Part shown: positions 59,591 through 64,000 of the stretch, one piece after another
Position numbering within the stretch: the first letter of the stretch is position 1
Layout of the letters: each line of letters starts with the position of its first letter
Source of the DNA: Simplicispira sedimenti
GTDB taxonomy: Bacteria > Pseudomonadota > Gammaproteobacteria > Burkholderiales > Burkholderiaceae_C
DNA: 64,000 nt
Direction: 5' to 3'
Assembly: GCF_022760965.1 (NCBI RefSeq)
Contig: NZ_JAKVIJ010000014.1
Coordinates: forward strand, 26,560 to 90,559
Position numbers and translations under genes: made by a program
The notes under the pieces: model-generated
Databases searched by the model: none
The model's input: only the letters and a program-made list of their open reading frames with translations
Told to the model about the DNA's origin: nothing

Positions 59591-61177
59591 TTACGCGATC
59601 AGCGCATCCAGCACGCCCGGGGCAAAGTGCCGGGCCACGCCATCGGCCAGGCCGTCGAACACGGCATCGAGCGTGGGTGCCTGGGCGCCAAACAGGGCGT
59701 GCAGCACGGCGGCGTCCTCGAACAAACCGTGCAGGTACACGCCCAGCACATTGCCCGCCGGGCTCTGCCAGGCGATGCCGGGCATGACCTCGCGCGCCAC
59801 GTCGCCCTTGGCGGCCATGGCGGGGTGCTGTGCGGTCTGGCCGTGGTGGATTTCGTAGCCCTCAGCACGCACGCCCGAGAGAGGCGCCCAGGCGCCGGTA
59901 AGCTGCCCGAAGGCCGCGCTGGTGCGCTGCACGGTCTTGGCGGGCTCGAACACGGTGACCAGCGGCAGCAGGCCCAGGCCGGGGCCGTTGCCGTCGATGC
60001 CTGCGGGGTCGATCAGCGCCTCGCCCAGCATCTGCAGGCCGCCGCACACGCCCAGCACGGTGCCACCCTGCCTCGCGTGCGCGGCGATGGATTGGTCCAG
60101 CCCCTGCGCGCGCAGCCAGGCCAGGTCGGCGGCGGTGGCCTTGGAGCCGGGCAGCACGATCCAGTCCGTTGGCCGCAGGCCCACCACGTCGGCCGGGCTG
60201 CGCACCCATTGCAGGCGCAGGCCGGGCACGTTCTTGAGCGGCTGGAATTCGTCGAGGTTGCTGATGCGCGGATAGGCCACCACGGCCACGGTGGTGTGCA
60301 CGGCGCCGGGCGTGGTGTGCGGTCGATTGAGCGGCGACGGGCCGCCCCTAGCCGCGAGAGCCCCCTCGGGGGGCAGCGAGGACACGCCAGTGCCGAGCGT
60401 GGGGGTCATATCAAACACGCCATCCTCTTCGGGCAGGCCGTGGTGCCACTGCATGGGGATGGTGGCCACGGTGGGCACGCCGGTGCGCTCCTGCAGGTGC
60501 TGCGGCGCGGGCGCGAGCAGGCTGGCGTCGCCCCGGAACTTGTTGAGCACGAAGCCGTGGATCAGCGCGCGCTCGTCCTCGGGCAGCAGCGCCCAGGTGC
60601 CGTAGAGGTGGGCAAAGGCGCCGCCCCGGTCGATGTCGGTGACGAGCAGGCAACGGGCACCGGCATGGCGCGCCACGCGCATGTTCACGATGTCGCTGGC
60701 GTGCAGGTTGGTCTCGGCAGGCGAACCAGCACCTTCGATCACCACCACGTCGTTCTCGGCGCGCAGTTCGTCCAGCGCGGCGGCAATCTGCGGCCACACC
60801 ACGGCGCTGCGGCCACGCCAAGGCAGCGCGGTGAGCTCGGCATTCACCTGCCCCAGCAGCACGACCTGGCTGTGCGTGTCGGCCTCGGGCTTGAGCAAGA
60901 GCGGGTTCATGCGCACGCCGGGCACGGCGCGCGCGGCCAGGGCCTGGAAGTACTGCGCGCTGCCGATCTCGCCCCAGGCGCCGTCGATGCCCTCGACCAC
61001 GCGCGCGTTGTTGCTCATGTTCTGCGCCTTGAACGGCGCCACCTTCAGGCCCAGGTTGCTGTAGTAGCGGCACAGCGCGGTGGTGAGCCAGCTTTTGCCG
61101 GCGCCGCTGGTGGTGCCCAGCACCATCACGCAGCGGGCCCGTCGTGTGTTTGCAGTGGAGTGGGTGATTGTTGCCAT
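59591..61177 (-). CDS. cobQ: Cobyric acid synthase
   Basis: 528 aa from ATG 61177 (MATITHSTANTRR). Amidates four side chains of adenosylcobyrinate diamide. N-terminal ATPase with P-loop MVLGTTSGAGKSWLTTAL and FKAQNMSNNARVV. C-terminal class I glutaminase with catalytic Cys in LGVCGGLQMLGEAL. Between them, near residues 265-280, an inserted stretch SSLPPEGALAARGGPSPL is encoded by a GC-rich repeat. A longer start at 61318 lacks support. Confidence 0.95.
   Translation of the reverse strand: MATITHSTANTRRARCVMVLGTTSGAGKSWLTTALCRYYSNLGLKVAPFKAQNMSNNARVVEGIDGAWGEIGSAQYFQALAARAVPGVRMNPLLLKPEADTHSQVVLLGQVNAELTALPWRGRSAVVWPQIAAALDELRAENDVVVIEGAGSPAETNLHASDIVNMRVARHAGARCLLVTDIDRGGAFAHLYGTWALLPEDERALIHGFVLNKFRGDASLLAPAPQHLQERTGVPTVATIPMQWHHGLPEEDGVFDMTPTLGTGVSSLPPEGALAARGGPSPLNRPHTTPGAVHTTVAVVAYPRISNLDEFQPLKNVPGLRLQWVRSPADVVGLRPTDWIVLPGSKATAADLAWLRAQGLDQSIAAHARQGGTVLGVCGGLQMLGEALIDPAGIDGNGPGLGLLPLVTVFEPAKTVQRTSAAFGQLTGAWAPLSGVRAEGYEIHHGQTAQHPAMAAKGDVAREVMPGIAWQSPAGNVLGVYLHGLFEDAAVLHALFGAQAPTLDAVFDGLADGVARHFAPGVLDALIA
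60339..60384 (-). repeat. GC-rich repeat inside cobQ linker
   Basis: About 46 bp: gggccgcccctagccgcgag then agccccctcggggggcagcg, aggac. It contains a CCCCCTCGGGGGG hairpin. Blocks of this type recur between genes in Comamonadaceae (general familiarity, not checked here). In frame in the domain linker of CobQ. Confidence 0.5.
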
Positions 61178-61356
61178 GGGCGCAACGATACCCGCTGCGC
61201 ACAAGGTTCTTTCGCCATCAGGCTCTCTGTTACGTTGCGGCGCAGCCATGGTAACGACACCTTTTGTCGCAGCACTGAAGAAAATGTTTCCTGCATTCCC
61301 CTTCCACGCTGGAGCCACCCCAGTCCAGACTGGGCCCAGCAGAAACGGAGCGAACC

Positions 61357-61665
61357 ATGTGGCTACTGATTGACGACGTGCGCGATCTCAACACCGACGC
61401 CATTGCCCGCACGCCCGAGGCGGGGCAGCGCCTGCTGGCCAGTGGCCCCTGGGCATGCCTGTGCCTGGACCATGACCTGGGCACTGAACAAACGGGCCTG
61501 GACGTGCTGCACTGGGCCATAGGGCATGACTGCTTGCCCCAGCGTGTGCAGCTTGTCACGACCAACCTGACGGCCCGCAGCAAAATGTCCGCCGCGCTGC
61601 ATGCTGCCGGATACACCAGTGCAGACGGCCTGAACTTCAAATACACCGATGCGGTGAACTCTTGA
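61357..61665 (+). CDS. Small receiver-like protein (possible cyclic-phosphate-processing receiver domain)
   Basis: 102 aa. MWLLIDDVRDLNTDAIARTP, then CLCLDHDLGTEQTGLDVLHW and VQLVTTNLTARSKMSAAL. The LDHDLG-x4-TG-x-DVL pattern is that of the short receiver-like domains annotated as cyclic-phosphate processing (cREC) proteins, proposed to act in RNA repair. Family call from memory, moderate confidence. Lies between cobQ (divergent) and a convergent unknown gene. Confidence 0.7.
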   Translation: MWLLIDDVRDLNTDAIARTPEAGQRLLASGPWACLCLDHDLGTEQTGLDVLHWAIGHDCLPQRVQLVTTNLTARSKMSAALHAAGYTSADGLNFKYTDAVNS

Positions 61666-61752
61666 CCCCTTCAAGAGAGCACAGATTCGTATGTGGTGCG
61701 AGGTGCAAAAATGCTGGGATTGCTCTGCGTCACTGCGACAGCAGCTTGGCAG

Positions 61753-62193
61753 TCAAATCATCTTCTGAAGGGCAAGACCGACGGCCGTCAATCTTGCGCA
61801 CACATCGTCATCAGGCCCGAACTTCCAACCATCAGGCATCGTTGTTTTGTATTTTTCATTGACAAGAGCAACCTGCGCTGGTTTTTCTATCTTGGCTATC
61901 CACAAATACTCGTCCAGAAATTCCGCCACCCTCTCCACAGTCCACCCTTGCCGAAAGCGTTCGGTGCATTCATCGCGCAAATACACGCAGGGGACGAGAT
62001 GCTCATGGTAGGAAGCAATGTCGCTTGTCTGTCCTTTGATCGCATAGCTGTTGTGAATGTAGGGATGCTTGAAAAAGCGCGTATCCAAGCTCGCCCCTTC
62101 TTCCCAAAGATCGTGGATCAACTGCGCAAGCCGATACAGCCTGCGCTTGCGCCCTTCGTTTACTGGATGGGGATTGGAGTGCGAATAGCTCAT
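61753..62193 (-). CDS. Unknown protein translationally coupled to a PP2C phosphatase
   Basis: 146 aa from ATG 62193, which overlaps the stop of the upstream PP2C gene (ATGA). Soluble, mixed charge. Striking segments are RRLYRLAQLIHDLWEEGASLD, YHEHLVPCVYLRDECTERF and TTMPDGWKFGPDDDVCARL. No family recognised. The DNA here is more AT-rich than neighbours, consistent with transfer. Coupling suggests joint function with the phosphatase. Confidence 0.7.
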   Translation of the reverse strand: MSYSHSNPHPVNEGRKRRLYRLAQLIHDLWEEGASLDTRFFKHPYIHNSYAIKGQTSDIASYHEHLVPCVYLRDECTERFRQGWTVERVAEFLDEYLWIAKIEKPAQVALVNEKYKTTMPDGWKFGPDDDVCARLTAVGLALQKMI

Positions 62194-62984
62194 GGTGCAA
62201 AGAATGGTCGGTTTGAAGATGATTGTGACTGACAAAAAATCAACGAGAAATTGTCCGGCGCCCCGGCCCTGAGCACCGCTTTGCGCAGTATCTGGGCTTG
62301 CGCCAGCGCAGAGGTGCCCGGCACGATCAGTTGCTGCAGCGATGCACTGTCCAAGGTGTCGTGCACGCCATCGGTACACAGCAGCAAGGCATCACCCGGC
62401 AAAAAGGGGGCAGCGCATTGGTGGATGTCAAAGTCGGCATCCTCGCTGTCTGCCGCCAGGCAAGAGTCCAGCGTGTTGTAGACGGTGGCGTATTCCTCGT
62501 CTTCTTCGGCCTCGCCACGCGCAATCATGCCGTTGAGGACGGTGTGGTCGCGTGACAGTTGCTGCCACTCGCCCTGTGAGGAAAGGCGGTACACCCGGCT
62601 GTCACCCACGTTCATGACCGAGCATTGCTCACCCTGGATTTGTACCGCCGCCAGCGTGGTAGCCGATCCGATGGTTTCGCCAAAGGCCAGCCGATCACAC
62701 AGGCGGCCGTGAATACGCCGCACCAGGCCTTTATCAAACGTTACGCCGCCTTGTATTGCTGCGGCCAATTCCGCCAACACCGCACGGCTGGCACGCTCTG
62801 CCTGGGGGGTACCACCCAAGCCATCGGCCACGGCCAGGGAGACTACGTCGGCCTGTGTTTGCAAGCCAGCGGGATGCAGGTTGCGTGACTGAATGACTTC
62901 CACACTGTTCCAAAGCGCATCCTGCTGCACGGGGTAGCGCCAGTCTGTGCCTTGGTGCTGGGTGTAGGCAATGTCCAGAATCAT
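62190..62984 (-). CDS. PP2C-family serine/threonine protein phosphatase
   Basis: 264 aa. Metal-dependent phosphatase with all core motifs: QQDALWNS, VADGLGG (metal Asp), NVGDSRVYR, RDHT, LLCTDGV (metal Asp) and APDNFSLI (C-terminal Asp-Asn). No extra domains or membrane segments. No Ser/Thr kinase gene is in view, so the target is unknown. First of two coupled genes; a 285-bp gap without a convincing gene separates it from the DnaA-like gene upstream. Confidence 0.9.
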   Translation of the reverse strand: MILDIAYTQHQGTDWRYPVQQDALWNSVEVIQSRNLHPAGLQTQADVVSLAVADGLGGTPQAERASRAVLAELAAAIQGGVTFDKGLVRRIHGRLCDRLAFGETIGSATTLAAVQIQGEQCSVMNVGDSRVYRLSSQGEWQQLSRDHTVLNGMIARGEAEEDEEYATVYNTLDSCLAADSEDADFDIHQCAAPFLPGDALLLCTDGVHDTLDSASLQQLIVPGTSALAQAQILRKAVLRAGAPDNFSLIFCQSQSSSNRPFFAP

Positions 62985-63269
62985 CGCAATCCTTTCTGTG
63001 GTGGCGACCGGAAACGGCCCGAGAGTCGCTCGTTGCCATTATCGCGATGGGTACGACAAAATGTGTCGCACAAAGACGACCACTGGCCACGAGCACGCAG
63101 AGTCATCGCCGCGTGCGACAGGCTGCGCGTGATGGCCCACACCCCTGGCGATGTGCAACAGGCCTGCGCTTTGGTGTCCATGGCACCCGAATCTGCCTCG
63201 GTGTTCGAAATCAAGAGGGGCTCATGGACCGCCTTGCCACCGTCTGCATCCGCCTGAGAGGCCAAGCCA

Positions 63270-63773
63270 TCAATGCAGGCGCACAGCAGTTTGCTGGGCC
63301 AGCAGGTCGCACAGCGGCTGCGGGTTGCGGGGCGATGCCGGGTACAGCGTGGCGGTCAGCAAGGTGCGCAAGCCTAGCGCCTGGCGCTCGCGCAACAGCT
63401 CGGCAAAAGCCTGCCGTGCTTGGGGCAAGCCCCACAGGCGGTCGGCGTCGTCCAGTGCAAGCAAGTCCTGACCGGCAAAGTGCTGCAGTACGCGGCCCAT
63501 GTCTGCAAAGTGCAGCCCGGCGGCCACTTCCTGCGCCCATTGCGTGGCCGACAGGCAGGCAATGCTGTCAATGGCCCCGTTGCAACGCGCATGCTGCGCC
63601 AGGGCATGGAGCAAGTGGGTTTTGCCGCTGCCCGGCGGCCCTGCCAACACCAGGGTGCGGAGTGCGGGGCGCTCTTGCGCCACAAAGCGGATGCCTGCCG
63701 CACGCGCATGCTGGCTGCTACGCCGGGGTACAAAGCTGGCCAGCGTCCACTGGCGCCGGGGGTGGTAAAGCAT
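63270..63773 (-). CDS. Truncated DnaA/Hda-like AAA+ ATPase
   Basis: 167 aa from ATG 63773 behind AGGAGGA. P-loop LVLAGPPGSGKTHLLHALAQ and Walker B-like DLLALDDADRLWG match DnaA/Hda and IstB-type initiator ATPases. It lacks the clamp-binding QLxLPL N-terminus of Hda, the sensor 2/arginine-finger end and any DNA-binding domain IV. It could be a diverged Hda paralogue or a decayed gene; the frame is intact and the Shine-Dalgarno strong, favouring a real protein. Confidence 0.7.
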   Translation of the reverse strand: MLYHPRRQWTLASFVPRRSSQHARAAGIRFVAQERPALRTLVLAGPPGSGKTHLLHALAQHARCNGAIDSIACLSATQWAQEVAAGLHFADMGRVLQHFAGQDLLALDDADRLWGLPQARQAFAELLRERQALGLRTLLTATLYPASPRNPQPLCDLLAQQTAVRLH

Positions 63774-63834
63774 GGTGCGATCCTCCTGCTGCTCAAATGC
63801 GCAGCTTAGGCGCGGCCTGCGACAAATTGCGCCG

Positions 63835-64000
63835 CTAAGCAGCCACTGCGGCGAATCGCTCCCAGGCCTGGTGCAGCGCATCCTGCGACTCCAGCGCCAG
63901 CACGCCCATACGCACCACGCCCGGTAGGCCGAACGAGGCGCAGTCGCGCAGCTTGATGCCCTGCGCGCGCAGGGCGTGCAGCAGCGAGGGCAGATCGGCC
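63835..64000 (-). CDS. Threonine-phosphate decarboxylase-like protein, C-terminal end (cobD/cobC), partial
   Basis: The last about 54 codons of a gene entering from the right edge: ADLPSLLHALRAQGIKLRDC, ASFGLPGVVRMGVLALESQD, then a helix to the stop. The LRDC.SFGLPG..R pattern fits the aminotransferase-like L-threonine-phosphate decarboxylase of cobalamin synthesis, which suits the neighbouring cob genes. Most of the protein lies outside the window, so the call is provisional. Confidence 0.75.
   Translation of the reverse strand, partial: ADLPSLLHALRAQGIKLRDCASFGLPGVVRMGVLALESQDALHQAWERFAAVAA

Noticed and set aside
62981..63265. 94-codon frame directly upstream of, and overlapping, the PP2C start
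   Set aside because: The end is Arg/Ser-rich and low in typical codon preference, with no clear start signal. The overlap with the PP2C ATG is intriguing, but I could not support it as a gene.
1..64000. CRISPR arrays, prophage genes, plasmid origins, rRNA
   Set aside because: No regularly spaced direct repeats, phage structural genes, iteron clusters or rRNA sequence were seen in the window.

Overview
The window is chromosomal DNA of a high-GC betaproteobacterium, most likely a member of the Comamonadaceae close to Acidovorax. This rests on protein character and gene order: tpiA-secG-tRNA-Leu-nuoABCDEF, EarP next to an EF-P with Arg32, PhaR, a PTA/AckA pair, cytochrome c4 and BluB-type cobalamin genes. 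A family of short palindromic repeats scattered through the window fits the same group. No rRNA, CRISPR array or prophage is visible.

Layout. 1-9330 (minus strand): nuoF(partial)EDCBA, tRNA-Leu(GAG), secG, tpiA, a quinone oxidoreductase, pnp and rpsO. 9499-17366 (plus): a small exported protein, then a type IV pilus minor-pilin cluster (two FimT/GspH-type proteins, PilV, PilW, PilX, PilY1, PilE). 17398-19193: ribD and riboflavin synthase. 19305-24624 (minus): tRNA-His, ppiD, tRNA-Val(UAC), hupB, pgsA, uvrC. 24654-26477 (plus): earP and efp, an enzyme and its substrate. 26589-31361: rimO and phaR (minus), then a MaoC-phosphotransacetylase fusion with acetate kinase (plus). 31451-36636: tRNA-Val(GAC), relA, an alpha/beta hydrolase, bdhA, a 268-bp MITE-like element and a SIMPL-domain protein. 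36856-44949: ompR-envZ, ispD-ispF, mfd, a membrane protein. 44964-54494: cytochrome c4, a PilJ-type sensor protein, serB, a thioredoxin-like protein, divergent nsrR/ric (nitrosative-stress repair), DUF2721, two diguanylate cyclases, an aminotransferase and nth. 54605-57223: a VOC protein behind a LexA-like box, then an integrase-less integron cassette array (three cassettes, three complete attC sites and one attC remnant next to an IS110-family fragment). 57412-64000: cobalamin genes (cobT, bluB with a B12 riboswitch, cobQ, the end of a cobD/cobC-like gene). These are interrupted by a small islet with a receiver-like protein, a PP2C phosphatase coupled to an unknown protein, and a truncated DnaA-like ATPase.

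Three things stand out. (1) A roughly 57-bp imperfect palindromic repeat family occurs at least 13 times here. It sits between genes and also appears to be part of them: it encodes the signal peptide of the SIMPL protein, lies twice inside earP and once inside ribD, supplies the stop codon of nth, and contains the Shine-Dalgarno sequence of pnp. (2) The cassette array has matched core sites and lies between two copies of that repeat family. (3) A MITE-like element with 30-bp inverted ends sits exactly at the bdhA stop codon, with a TAA duplication. Repeat assignments come from comparing copies by eye within this window; genome-wide counts were not possible.
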